Positions 48,506-60,756 are shown, counted from the stretch's first letter. The stretch: 64,000 nucleotides of DNA from Rotaria sordida (GCA_905250125.1 CAJNOL010000163.1:124001-188000), one strand, 5' to 3'. The notes: generated by a model from the sequence alone, not told the origin. Program-made: numbers and translations.

Positions 48506-50775
48506 ATGGTGAGGTTGTTGGCATCTTCGATTGTTATATTTATCCTACTAGCAATTATTGCTTCGAATGTTTATGCTGATAAATCCTATTTGAAACATCA
48601 ACTATGGCGTTTACATGTTAAAAATAATGAGCAAGTGGCTAAAATACTTGAATTTAGTCGTTCAGCACATATACATGGTATTAATTTTTGGTCAGAAGAA
48701 TTTCGTATTAATGTTCCTGTAAGTTTAGCAGGACTTTTTTTTTTCGTTTAGATTTTATAAAACTAATCATCTACATCGCATCATAGTCGTGACCAAAACA
48801 AAAAAAGAAAAGCTTTTCATAACAATCTTCTCTAATGAGACTAGAAAAAGAATTCGAGTTGTATTCTTTGTTCAAAATAGTCTCGTTTTACCATTTGAAA
48901 TTTAAAGATACAACAATCTTCGACAAAGAAAAATGCTGTCTATTGATCATGACTAGCGCTTGTTACGACCAATTCACAACATTTTTCTCTATCGAAGATT
49001 GTTCTATCCTCACGTCTCAAAATGATATTTTGAAGAGAAGATAATTATGAATAAAAGATTCAACTTAAATTATTCTTCTGGTCTCATTAGGAATGGCCAT
49101 TGCAAAAACACGTTACTTTCTTTGTTTTTAGTCACGATTGTGACTATAATACAGATCTGTATATAAAACATAACAAAGAACTTTCTCTTTATTTTTCTAA
49201 TAGTTCAAATAGACATGTCTGATTTTTTTTTTGAAGTTTAAATTTTTCATAAATAAAATCTTTTTTTCTAATTAGATTGATGTTAGTATACCACCTGAAG
49301 TTATTGATAGTTTTGCAGAATATTTATCATCATTCGATGATAAAATTAAATATGACGTTGTTATGAAAGATATCGGTGCAGTTATTGATAAACAAAAATT
49401 ATTACATAAATTACGTCCATCAATTGTTAATGATGATGATTTTGCTTATGATAAATATCATACAATTGATGATATTCATGCATGGATTGATAAAATGGTT
49501 CAAACATATCCAACATTAGCATCAACATTTACTGTTGGTCAATCATATGAAAAACGTAATATGAAAGGTTTAAAAATATCATCGAGTAAACTTGCAACTA
49601 AACTTGATGGTACATCAGTTAATAAAAAAAAAGCTGTATGGTGGGATGGAGGTAATTTTTATTAATTATTTAGTTTTTCTATTAGATGTAATTTCTTTTT
49701 ATTTTTTTCTTTGCAATATTTATCTTTAAGGTATACATGCTCGAGAATGGATTAGTCCAGCAACAGTTATTTATATTGCTCATACACTTTTATCAAATTA
49801 TAGTACAGATCCAACAATTACACATATTGTTGATCAATTTGATTATTATATTTTACCTGTATTTAATGTTGATGGTTATGCATATACATGGACAAAAGGT
49901 AGAAAACGAAATTCAAAACGAGTATTTAAATGAAATCTTAGTTTTTTTTTTTTCTTTCTTCTCTAGATCGTTTATGGCGTAAGACTCGAAGTAAAACAAT
50001 TATACCTCTTTGTTATGGTGCTGATCCAAATCGTAATTGGGATTATGAATGGTGTAAAGGTATAATTATTTATCCTCATTTAAAAAATTAGCAGAAATTT
50101 ACTTTTATTTTCTTATTCATAGGTGGTGCATCACATGATCCTTGTTCGGATACATATTGTGGTAGTAAACCATTTTCTGAAATTGAAACAAAACAAGTTT
50201 CAGGTTTTATTGGTGCTAATAATGATAGTATTGTACATTATATTAATTTTCATTCATATTCACAATTATGGATGACACCATGGGGTAAATATTAAAAACA
50301 AAAAAATTTAAATAATAAAAATTCAATTTTCTTTTATAGGTTATACAACTAAAAGACCAGATCAATTCACATTACAAGATGATGGTTCGGTTCAAGCTGT
50401 AGATGCACTTGGAGCTGTTTTTGGTTTGTTTACAATACAAAATTTTTTTGTTTATTTCTTTTTTTCAATATTCTAGGTACTAAATATGATCATGGTAATA
50501 TTGGTGCAACTATATATATTGCTTCTGGTAATACAGTCGATTGGACATTTGGTACAGCTAATGTAACGTTTAGTTACGCTGTTGAACTTCGAGATACTGG
50601 TAAATGAACCTTTTTTTTTTGGTTATGTTTTGAAAAAATTTTTGATTTCAATTTTTTGTCAATAGGTGAATATGGATTTCTATTACCAGAAGATCAAATT
50701 GTTCCATGTGGCCAAGAGACATTAGCGGGTGTATTGGCTTTATTGAAATACATTGAAGAACATGTTTATACATAA
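48506..50775 (+). CDS. Secreted zinc metallocarboxypeptidase, M14A (carboxypeptidase A type), 442 aa
   Basis: Eight exons: 48506-48718, 49276-49651, 49731-49898, 49967-50059, 50123-50284, 50340-50423, 50477-50599, 50666-50775; 1329 nt, in frame. Residues 1-24 are a signal peptide ([21 protein letters not shown]). An activation propeptide follows (about 25-140), then the catalytic domain from [15 protein letters not shown]. Zinc ligands are His199 and Glu202 (GIHAREW) and His327 ([15 protein letters not shown]). Substrate-binding Arg and Asn are in DPNRNWD. Tyr379 and Val386 lie in [11 protein letters not shown], where a hydrophobic residue at the specificity position suggests cleavage of aliphatic or aromatic C-terminal residues. 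The catalytic Glu402 is in [13 protein letters not shown]. All key residues are present, so it is expected to be an active digestive or extracellular protease made as a zymogen. Confidence 0.95.
48782..49150. mobile_element. Foldback element in carboxypeptidase intron 1
   Basis: CATAGTCGTGACCAAAACAA on the left pairs with the right end, whose complement reads TTATAGTCACAATCGTGACTAAAAACAA. An inner pair AGACTAGAAAAAGAATTCGA versus ATTATTCTTCTGGTCT is weaker. It accounts for the intron being 557 bp while the others are about 55-80 bp. Confidence 0.6.
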
Positions 50776-51805
50776 TATGAAAGAGGAAATATTGATAAAA
50801 TAAAAAACGAACTAATTTTTCAATGTTTGTTTTTTTTTTATTCACTTTGATAGTTAGTATTATGTGAATTTGTTTCCTTCCTATTGAAAAGCTTATTATT
50901 GTTTTGTCTTTCTTAACAATTGTGATCGATAAATTTAAATAAAAAAAAACCATATCATGATTTTTCCTAATGAATATACTTGAATTTTTTTTATAATAAC
51001 TGTGATTATATTATAATAATTAATTCAAAAATTGCATTGTCATGTCAATTGATAATCGAGTTATTTTTATCAGAATTCATATTTTACATATGAGATATTT
51101 ACTTTAGTTATGTGATCTTTTACTTAATCAAAAAAAGAGGATTAATATATTATTCGTTTAAAAATTTTTATTATCCGAACGTATGCAATTAGTTCAACAT
51201 ATTAATACATAAAAATTAATCTATATATAATCGATCATATTTGCACGTTATCATTTAATAATAATAACAAAACTACGAATAACATTTATGTTTATTCTTA
51301 TGACTTCAATTTTAATTCATTTTTCTTTTACTAACAAGAAAATACAAGTACAAAATAATCCTATTAGTGCATTATAATATCATATTACTTTTAAAATAGA
51401 AACAAACATCTGTTTTCAATATGTCTATTGTTATACCTTTCACCATCATCTATTCCGTGTATCCTAACAATCAAAATGATTACTGTAGAAAACGATGTTT
51501 TACTAAACTATGGTAATGCGTGCAAGTAATTCTTTGTGCTTACAAATCGTTAAAAATTGATGTATAAAAAAAAAGAAGTCTTTTGAGATAAATTTAATGC
51601 TTTTATGTAGATATTTATATATATGACGTTGTCAAGTAAATACTTGAACTTGAAAATAGGATCTTTTCTTTTTCTTCTCTTCATTCTTATCATTAACATA
51701 TGTGCCCTTGTAATAGGAGTTTTTATTATTATTATACTAAATATATTTCTTCTCTTTTTTATCTTCTTTTTCTTCTTATCATCATTATTATATTTTGTTA
51801 CCAAG
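50776..51805. other. Intergenic / 3' UTR and upstream region
   Basis: Carboxypeptidase 3' UTR, A+T-rich spacer, and the T-rich upstream part of the next gene. An in-frame ATG at 51623 would add a hydrophobic N-terminus of 61 residues encoded by T-rich sequence; I treat it as 5' UTR. Confidence 0.45.
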
Positions 51806-52298
51806 ATGACGTCTAATACAACATCAATGGTACAACAATTTTTTACTGATGAAAATTTTCTACGTTTAAAATATATTAATGAACATGGAAATACAGATCA
51901 ACAACTATTACAAAAACAATCAAAAGATCGACTTTCATCTCGTTTTCCACCAATAACACGTAATATTGTAGCAGCATTACCAATGACAAATAATACCGTG
52001 GAGTCACCAAGATCATCACTTCTATTCACTCCATTGGTTCGTGAAGCAGCTAAACGTTTTATGGTACGACAACATTCATCATTGTCTGCAGAACCTTCAT
52101 CAACAAGTATGCCACCTTATGTTCGTCCTAAACGAATGTCACATTATGATCATATTCAACCAAAAATTGATACTGGTTTACCACGTAAAGAAAGTATAAC
52201 TCGAAAAGATGTATGTANNNNNNNNNNAAGGTGTTGATTGTAATATTCTTGTTGTTATTTTTCTATGCTATACAGATTTAGGACCTGAACCATTTTAA
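51806..52298 (+). CDS. Hypothetical protein, about 143 aa, intron interrupted by an assembly gap
   Basis: Exon 1 is 51806-52214 (MTSNTTSMVQQFFTDENFL...) and a final short exon 52276-52298 encodes LGPEPF and the stop. The join gives 432 nt in frame if the donor is the GTA directly before the gap, reading ...TRKDVYLGPEPF. The body has a helical start (ENFLRLKYINEHGNTDQQLL), a Pro/Ser-rich middle (RFPPITRNIVAALPMTNNTV) and a segment REAAKRFMVRQHSS. No domain is recognised; it is probably cytosolic or nuclear. With 10 N in the intron (52218-52227) a missing internal exon cannot be excluded. An in-frame upstream ATG at 51623 would add two hydrophobic stretches, which I consider less likely. Confidence 0.5.
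52218..52227. other. Assembly gap (10 N)
   Basis: Ten N just after a splice donor; true length unknown. Confidence 0.98.
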
Positions 52299-52564
52299 GT
52301 AGTGTCTTTTTAATTTGCTTCATTTATATGTATATAAATGCTGCTTTAATAAGGTTGTTTTTTTTTGAATAAATTCAATAGTATCTTTCGGTTTCATCGA
52401 TGCATTTTTTTTCTGGAATAATTACTGAAGAAATATTGCGTTAAAGAGAAAGAAATAAACAAAATAATCATGACACTCTCCGACATTTTTAAAACCCACA
52501 ATCGGTGAACGGAGATTTGGTATCACTGATTTCATGCAAATGCTACCATCTCATATTCAAACTC

Positions 52565-53195
52565 ATATGTAGGATAGTGAAAAGAAGTTTAACAAAAATG
52601 TATTTTTGACTTTTTTTTTCTATAATGTTAAACAATCAGCTCAAATTCAGATACTGATTTTAATAGCTGATGGCGTTTTCTATCTAATGCCAAATTTCAT
52701 AGATGAAACATGATAGCAATTTTTTCTAAAAAAAAATAGACACGATACTTTTTAGATCCCAGAAGACGTTGTCAGAGCTATTTTTCTAACAATACTATTT
52801 AACAGAACACAAAATGAGAAGCTGTCATCGTTTCTATAATCGTTTCTCAAAAAGTTAAAAGTATCACAAAAATCGACTAAAAAATACTTTTTTTTTCGGG
52901 TTTTATGATACCTTCAACTATTTCAAGGAAAATCGTAGAAAATGCAACAACTCCTCATTTTGTTTTCTTTGAAATGGCATTGTTAATAAATAGTTCTAGT
53001 AAAGTCTTCTGGAACCGTGCCCGATTTGTTTGAAAAACCTTGCCATTATAGTTCATCTATGAAATCTTAATAAAAGAAAATCCCATTAGCTATTTTATAA
53101 ACTATCTGAATTTGAATTAGGTGTTTGACATTATAGAAAAAAAAATTCAAAATACATTGTTGTTAAACTTTTTCTCACCATTTTAGTGATTGATG
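52565..53195. mobile_element. Foldback element, about 630 bp
   Basis: The left arm reads GTGAAAAGAAGTTTAACAAA, and the complement of the right arm reads GTGAGAAAAAGTTTAACAAC. Pairing continues well inwards: CTATAATGTTAAACA with CTATAATGTCAAACA; CAAATTCAGATA on both arms; TTTCATAGATGAAAC with TTTCATAGATGAACT. Arms are about 170 bases around a 280-base centre without a coding frame. Lies between two genes. Confidence 0.75.
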
Positions 53196-53659
53196 AATTA
53201 AACAAAGATTAGACGTTCAACATGGCTACAATAAAAACAATTTGACAACAATATAAACAAGCCTTTATGAAATAAAGACTTTATTTGTCGAAATCAACGA
53301 ATTCTTGATTTAATGAAACGAAATGAAAAAAGTTTTTTTGTTATTAGATGAATATTTTAATAAAATTAGTAAAACATTCCAATAATATTTTGTTGCTACT
53401 AAACTATTGAATTATATTCTAATGTCTATTATTTTACAATAACATTATAATACAAGGTTCTATGTGTTTTATTGTTAAATAAAATGAAACATTCATATTC
53501 GAAGTACTGACATCTATTTTATATGAGTGATTTTTCGTTTCTAGCATTATTTATTCATAAAAATACCCATGTTAGATAGATATTCCTCCATAAATGAATC
53601 AATCCAATCGTTTGATAATCAGAAAAAGATTTTTGTTCAAATTTTAAAATTGAATCAAT

Positions 53660-55485
53660 ATGAATAACGATTTATCAATCCATTATTCTCATCTTGAACA
53701 ATGTTCCGATGAAATATTTCTTGAAATATTTAAATATATATCATTACATGATTTATATCATGGTTTTTATAAACTTAATCAACATATTAATAATATTCTT
53801 CATTCAATAACAGAACTTTCATTAATATTGGATAAACCAGAAGATATTAATGATGAAGCAGTATGTTTTTTTGCATCACGTATTTATCATCTTATTGTAC
53901 GACATTCCAGTGTTGTACATTTTAATCGTTTTCCATCATTACGTTCATTAATATCATTATTTCCATGTGATCGACAATTACGTCATATAAAAACAAAAGA
54001 TTTACCAAATTTAACACATTTAACTCTTGGTTTTACAGTAATTTGGGATTGTGAAATTTCAGTACGATTATGTCGACGAATTATTTCAAATAAATTTCCT
54101 AAATTACGTTATTGTTCTTTATGGCCACCAGCATTTGATATTAATATGTCAGTAATTAAAACACCATTATTAACTCATATAGAATTAAAAGAAGGAAATT
54201 TTGATGATCTTTGTGTTGTACTTAATTCATGTCCAAATTTAAAATATTTACAAGTATGAAAATATTTTTCGTTTTATGATTATAATAGTATTTAATCTAT
54301 TAACACTTGATAAGTGATACAACTTTTGAATCCAAAAATTGTGTTTAAAAGTTAAAAAACAATTCGAGAAGAAATCAAGTTTACGTTAAAAAAAATAGCG
54401 AATCGTGTTTTTCTTCAACCAATTTTTTCATGAAAAAAGGTGTAGAAACATCCATGTTTCTTCGACATAGTACGTCCGATTGAGCTGAAACTTTTTTTCA
54501 TATATATTATACACTGTTTCAGATTGATATTTCTTTTTTCATTTTAAAAAATATTGTTTCATTGATTTTTGGCAGCTCTTACAAAGGAAAAACTCGATTC
54601 AAAAAAAGCATGCGTTTATTTAAGACATTTTCGATATTCTGGCTTTTTTATTCGAAGGACAAAAAAATAACAGGATACTCACTCCAAACAGTGTCTAGTA
54701 TCTGTAGAAAAAAAAATTCAGTTCGATCAAACATAGCATCTCGGAGAAATGAGGGAGCCATTGTGATTCCAGTATGTCAAAGAAGATAGTATTCGAAAAC
54801 TTTAAGTCTATGACAAACTATGCTCTACTCGTACTCCTTAACACGAATAGCATCTGTCTATTGAAGCATGTTGACTGTTTTGCTTTTATTACGTATATTT
54901 AAAAAATAACATGTCATACTTTTTGAAGAACTATGAGAAAATCAGAGTTGAATATAATCCATTTTTGAACTAATATATGATTTGCGTACTAGATGCAAAT
55001 AATTTTTATTAATCTTTATCTTTTTATTTACTATTATCTAACGAAATTAAATTCTATGAAATGGCTGTTTGTTTTTGTTTTTGGATTTAAATTAGATGCT
55101 TGTTTCCATATATGCAAAAGCTCCAAGTAAACATGTCGAAATTTTATCTGTTACACGACTTGATGTTTCATTTATTCGTCGTGATCCAAATTGGATAGAA
55201 AAATTTGATCAATTACTTTCATTATTACCAAATATTAAACGATTATTTATTGATATATGTGTTATACATATTGATTTTAATCAATTATCTCGTATACTTA
55301 AACAAAGACTTATTCATTTACATTATCTTCAATGTAAAATACATGCTATTGCATTTCCAATTAAAATTAATAATATACAACAATATCATCCACTTTTCAA
55401 AAATATTGATTTAAAAGAAATTGATAATAATGATTGTCGATGTGGTGGAATAAAATTATGTTTAAATGGACAAAGAAAAGAATAG
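53660..55485 (+). CDS. F-box / leucine-rich-repeat-like protein, 327 aa
   Basis: Two exons, 53660-54253 (198 codons) and 55096-55485 (129 codons and stop), joined in phase 0. The N-terminus (LEQCSDEIFLEIFKYISLHDL then YHGFYKLNQHINNIL) fits a degenerate F-box of the type abundant in small invertebrates, which would bind SKP1 in an SCF ubiquitin ligase. After it come irregular leucine-rich segments (LPNLTHLTLGFTV, KFPKLRYCSLWPP, LLTHIELKEGNFDDL, SCPNLKYLQ, LLSLLPNIKRLFID), the probable substrate-binding part. The tail has a Cys-rich end (DCRCGGIKLCLN). The family call rests on pattern, so the substrate is unknown. The 842-bp intron is unusually large and may hold a repeat. Confidence 0.75.
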
Positions 55486-56143
55486 ATGAATTTAAGTTTA
55501 TGAAAGAGTTTGTTTTTGTATTAAAAAAAAAGGAAAGCTTTTTTTTCTATTTTATATATTGTATGTAGTAAAAGTTTAGAAAAAGTATTTTTGAAATAAA
55601 GAAATTGAATTGTACAGAAAGTGAATTTAATATTTTTATCGATAAAAAAAATTGAGATAAAAGAGAGATGTTTGACTAACCAATAATGACAGTAATATGA
55701 CTATTAATAAAATTCATTACAAGTAATTATTATCAAGACATGAGAAAACCTTTCGTGAAGAACTGATGTATCCATTTGTAAAAAAATTCAATACTATACA
55801 ATATATTTACGATTGGTTTTGATTTAATATCTTTACTTGTATATTGCACACGAAAGATATAGAATGAACGCATCAAATCATTTTCATAAATTTTAATAGA
55901 ATTTATGAATTTATTTATTCGATATGTTAAACTTAAGTAATAATTCTTTCCACTGAGTGCGAAAGTACAACAAAAAGATCCAATAATCTAACAAATAGAT
56001 TTTTTATGACTATCTATTCTTATTTTTCTTGTCATGTATTATACCATTATATTGAATGATCATTATTGATGACAGCTGAATATAACACAGCATACTTTTT
56101 CCAATAAAACATTGTAGATGTAGAGCATTTTTCATTATGATTG
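55486..56143. other. Intergenic, nothing supported
   Basis: A+T-rich spacer between the F-box gene and the GAGATGTGCA element. Confidence 0.5.
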
Positions 56144-56735
56144 GAGATGTGCAAGGTCACCCTATCCTATCCTGCAGAGTAGAGTAAGAGTGAGAAAGTT
56201 TCTCTCAAGAAGAAATGTTTTCAACTGATTAATCGATTTCTCATCGAAACCTAATGGATTGAAGGTTATCAACCATACTAAGTTAAGAATATGATCATGA
56301 AAAATTCCTTTAGATCTTCATAGGTTCATTTTCTAAAAAACACCTGATTTCCCAGACAAATAAACTTTTAGTCAAAAATCTCTTTTGATCTGTCCAAATT
56401 ATAGAGCATATCGAATTTCCTAAAAAAACCAGTAACTTTTCTATCTTTCAAATCATTTTTTACATACAATACGGCAATTTTAATTTATATAACAGATACA
56501 TATCAACATTTCAATCTGAAAATCTTCAAGATGATATTATTTTACTTAAAACTCATTTTTTTAGAAAATCAGTATATAAAAATCTAACGAGATTTATCAT
56601 GATCATATTCGAAATCAGCATGGTCGATAATCTTCAATCTACTAGCTTTCAGTGAGAAAACGATTGATCAATTGAAAACGTTTCTTCGTCAGCGAGGGTA
56701 TAGACTACAAAAAAAAAGTTAATCCTGCACATCTC
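56144..56735. mobile_element. MITE-like element, GAGATGTGCA ends, copy 3
   Basis: GAGATGTGCA at 56144-56153 is the exact complement of TGCACATCTC at 56726-56735. Inside, ATGATCATGAAAAATTCCTT pairs loosely with the complement of TTTATCATGATCATATTC, and TCATTTTCTAAAAAACACC with a matching segment in the right half, so the whole 590 bp is a decayed foldback. It lies between the F-box and metallopeptidase genes. Confidence 0.7.
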
Positions 56736-56827
56736 TAATTGTGATCAAGTGGAAAATATATCAATATTTTTTATTATAGAATTCGAATGAAAAATAAATC
56801 ATCTTTTTATTCCTAATTTAATATATT

Positions 56828-58199
56828 TTAATTTCTTTCATCAAACTGAACCATCAATTGATGACAATGATCAATATCAAATTGAAATTGTCCATTACAT
56901 ATACATTGTTTAGGTTTTTCATTATATTTATAATAATTAAATTTTAATGCAAATTGACAATGAATATCTATATTCAAAAAATAAAAGTTATTCAATAAAA
57001 AATAGAAATATTCTGTTTAATTTCACCTGATTTACACAAACATTTAAAATTCAAGGAATGTTTAGATAATACACCATTTGAATATGAACATGAAATATTT
57101 AATATTGGTTTCTTAAAAAAATAACCAATAATATAAGATAAATAATAATTTTTTTTAATCTTACTTTATAACACGAACATTGTTGATTATATATAATTGA
57201 ACATAAACGTGGACTAATAAGAAAAAAGTCTTTTCCACTATCAATATAACCTTTAGATGATGACATTATAGTTAAATCTTGATGATTTCCATGATCAAGA
57301 CCAAATAAATGTCCGAGTTCATGTAGATAAGCACCAATTGAATAAAATAAAGATTCAATTCTAATAAAGAAAAAAAAAAAGAACATAAATTTTTCTAAAA
57401 TTTATTTCATACTTATTTGTATTAAGATTTTCATAGAATTCATTAAATGATATTGGAAGATAATTAAATTCTTTTGGTAAATTTAATACAATCATATTAT
57501 TAAATGCTTTAAATAAAATACACGGAACATAGATTGTTGAATTGTAAAAAAAAAAGAAATCAACTAACTATAAGCAAATGTTAATGATGATGAAATAGAT
57601 GATTTAATGATGAGTTTTACTGATCCATCTTGTACTAAATCTGTTTTATATATCTGACAATAAATTTCTTTAAATATATCATTACCAGTTATCTTATCTT
57701 CGAAATCTTTTTTTAACATTGATATATGATGAATTTTTCTTTCAATATCAAATAATAATGAACGTTTATATCCCATTTGTTTGTAGAGAATTTCATCGAA
57801 TGTACATCGAACAAGTTTAGTTAAAAAAATAAATTTTTTACATATATTTTCTATATCATGATCAATAGTATCAGAAAATGATACATAGATAAGTCGAAGA
57901 GTAATATTTGTTGTTTTTAAAGGACTATAGATTAGCGTAAATGATAATTCTGAAGTTAATGTTGATAGTTGAATTATATTTTCACCAGGATTAAGTTCAA
58001 TATAGATCTATTGAATATTTTTATTATTAAAAAGAAAACCAATATCAAACTTCACCTTAAAGAGACCTTGAACAATTGGCCATTGATATTTATTATTGAC
58101 TAAAATTGTTTCATGATAAATATTATCAAAACCAAATAATTGAATAATTGGTTGATAAACAATTTCTCCTGCTTGATAGTTTATAATCCAGATGCACAT
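56828..58199 (-). CDS. Metzincin-like zinc metallopeptidase, 365 aa
   Basis: Six exons (minus): 58199-58056, 58007-57569, 57506-57413, 57360-57165, 57111-57027, 56967-56828; 1098 nt, in frame. The active site is HELGHLFGLDHG, the extended HExxHxxGxxH zinc motif, with Glu as the base, followed by a probable Met-turn (TIMSSSKGY). N-terminal features (YQAGEIVYQPIIQLFGF, QWPIVQGLFKVK, LNPGENII) look like the beta-rich leader of a poorly studied family of fungal and animal metallopeptidases related to yeast YIL108W; that assignment is tentative and from memory. The C-terminal third is Cys-rich (QQCSCYK, ISCSYSNG, CLCKS, CICNG), unusual for that family. No signal peptide is seen at the chosen start MCIWIINYQ, so the protein may be cytosolic, or a further 5' exon may be missing. 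Confidence 0.82.
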
Positions 58200-59284
58200 T
58201 TAAAATCTTAAAATAAAAAATAATTCTTCAAATTTCTTCTAGTTTTAATAGATGAACCAATGAGATGATGATTTAAAAGGTCCAAAAAATAGTTTACACG
58301 GATGTTTTTTTGTACTTTCAATATTACAACTCGAAAGTAAATGTTGAAACCTTTATTAATACATTAGCTTGTAGAATAGAAGCTACTCTACAAAATGTAC
58401 TATTGGAATTTTTTGTTTTTCTACAAGTCTTTTCAATTTTTGTTTCTCTTAAAACCTCATTGTTGATTCGAAGGCATTTTGCAAAGAAAGGTACTCTTTG
58501 CAAAGTGCCTATAGTTTCACTTAGATAAAAGTCCCAGCTTAGTTCAATATAATATTTTGTGAAGAAGTGTTCGCTCAACAAAATAACCGACTCCAATTAA
58601 TTTTGGTACATTCGAAAGAAAACTTATAGGAGTTAGTAACAACCAATGGGTTCACCATTCAATCTAGTTTTTTTTTGGAATTTCAAAAAATTCCTTCACT
58701 AGTTTCGAATAAAAAAAGCTACAATATTTCTAATCTTATATTCAAAGAGAACACAAACTTCTGATGATTATCCATAATGTTTTGACTTATGTAAGACACT
58801 TTCAAGTATTATAAAATAACTTACTATATATTAAATAGAAATTTTCTAAGACACTGAATTGAAAATAATTTTCTTATGTAATAATCTTTTTCTTTACTAT
58901 TCCCTTTCATTATTAATAACTATTCAGGATAAAAAATTCTTTTATTGTCTTTTACAGAACAGACTACTTCCTCTATTTTAGTATTGTTCATATTAGAAAC
59001 GAAAATTTTTCATTCAATGAGAAATAATAATCAAAGAAATATGATTGACTTTATACAAGTGATGAAAAACTATAATTGATCAAGATAAGCATTAATTCAT
59101 AAATACTCATTCAATACTACCTCTATTCTGTACATAGTATATCATTGTAAATATGATTAATAGGATTAGCCACTTTCTGAAAAGTCAATATTATTTGACA
59201 ATAATGTTCTGTCATAGTGGAGCAATGAATATATAAAGTCTAAGACATCAAATACAACAATTACGTTGATCTGAATGTATACCA
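58200..59284. other. Intergenic, nothing supported
   Basis: 58310-58600 has overlapping open frames on both strands, which suggests an inverted or low-complexity repeat and not a gene: TTTGCAAAGAAAGG and CTTTGCAAAG form a small palindrome near 58490. Confidence 0.4.
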
Positions 59285-59583
59285 AATGAAACTATTCAAC
59301 AGAGAATTCGAACAAAACCTTACAGAAAAATACAAAAATTCCATGATCATGAAGGTCATATAGCACATTTGTAAGTGTAATGGTATTGGATATCGCAACT
59401 AAATAGTATTTCTCTTAATTGCGTTAATATTTGTTTTAAAGCTGTAGCAACATATTTTGACTATTATACTGAATCCCGTCAATCAGTCTTTTTACTACGT
59501 CTAGTAGAAAAAACTCATATCAAATATGATACAAATGTGTCTGGAAAAAGAGATAGATTCAAGAACAAATGCTTTAGCATATA
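59285..59583 (+). pseudogene. Possible decayed coding fragment, two exon-like pieces
   Basis: 59285-59370 reads IQQRIRTKPYRKIQKFHDHE... up to a GTAAGTG donor. After an AG at about 59440 a second piece reads VATYFDYYTESRQSVFLLRL, then VEKTHIKYDTN, to a stop at about 59581. No start codon or further 5' exon is visible and stops lie just upstream. A third open stretch at about 59670-59890 (for example LYGLIPLYHIVGDILCVIND) in a different frame could be part of the same relic. No family is recognised. Confidence 0.3.
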
Positions 59584-60756
59584 GTAGAACTAACAAATAA
59601 CTTGACTTTTCGATTCAATAATATTGTGTTATAGCCGTCTAATGTATTAAAAATCAGTTAAATGAAAACCCGGTTCACTAGCTACGACAAGGATTGATGT
59701 ATACCTATTCAATATCTCTTTTATTTGCCTCAAAAAATTAGTTCTATATGGATTAATACCTCTATATCATATAGTTGGAGATATCCTCTGTGTGATAAAT
59801 GACATCTGTAATATCACAGCTGGCAAATCTGTAAATATTCAGATAGATGAAAAAACAAAAACAAAAACAATAATAATTATTCTCACTTCAGTCTAATTCG
59901 ACTTGTTCATTTTTGATATAAACAATAACAAGTGTTTGATTCACATAAGTTCTATAATCAAAAACAGTCATCAAGATTATCTTTTATTTACTTTTCGTCA
60001 AAACTCTTTGTTCCTGCTGATGATAAACTGATCATACGTCTGTTTTCTTTAATACTCTTTATATTTATATTTACATGTATACAAGCATCATATAATCTCA
60101 CTGATCATACTTTGAAAATGTCAAATCAATTTATACTATAGACACATGTATATCAAAAAAGAAAACAAATGACGCTCAACTTTTTTAGTTAAGTGTCATC
60201 GAACTCATCATAATTAATAATGTTTTTTTTTTCTTTCTGTGAAGTATCATCATTGATGATATCTTGAAAGAAACGTATGAAGAACAAAAAAAAAACCAAT
60301 AGAACTTTGCTATTTATCAGAACGACAATGTGTGCAACGCAAAGAAAATAAGATCACGACAATAATAACAACCAACAGAATAACATGAAACACCCATCAG
60401 CTGCAATAAACGAAGTCAGTAAGCATTTAGACAGAAAAGTAGACAGTCACAGAATAGAAAAGATATTGCCAGATGAGGAAAATATCATCTATCATGTCAA
60501 TCAGGCTGTCCCAAACTGTAATGGAGAGGGACATCATAAGAGAAAAAAGAAAAAAAAGAAAGAGAAAAAGATCTTACTATACGATATGAGATATACCTCA
60601 ACTGTTCCTTTATTCTTTTCTTCAAGAAAAGGACGATTTCCATAATCATCATCATAATAACATCGTTGTGTGTTTTTGTTTTATCTGTTGTTTGCTAGCT
60701 ACCACAACTGCACTATACGATTTGCTCATATCTACATTTGTGTGTATTTATCATCG

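Noticed and set aside
51623-51805. Hydrophobic N-terminal extension of the gene at 51806
   Set aside because: The two hydrophobic stretches come from a T-rich tract typical of 5' UTRs and introns here; the ATG at 51806 starts normal coding composition.
60385-60645. An 86-residue plus-strand frame with a Lys run
   Set aside because: The composition is plausible for the first 50 residues, but it ends in a poly-Lys low-complexity part and has no donor site or homology that I recognise.
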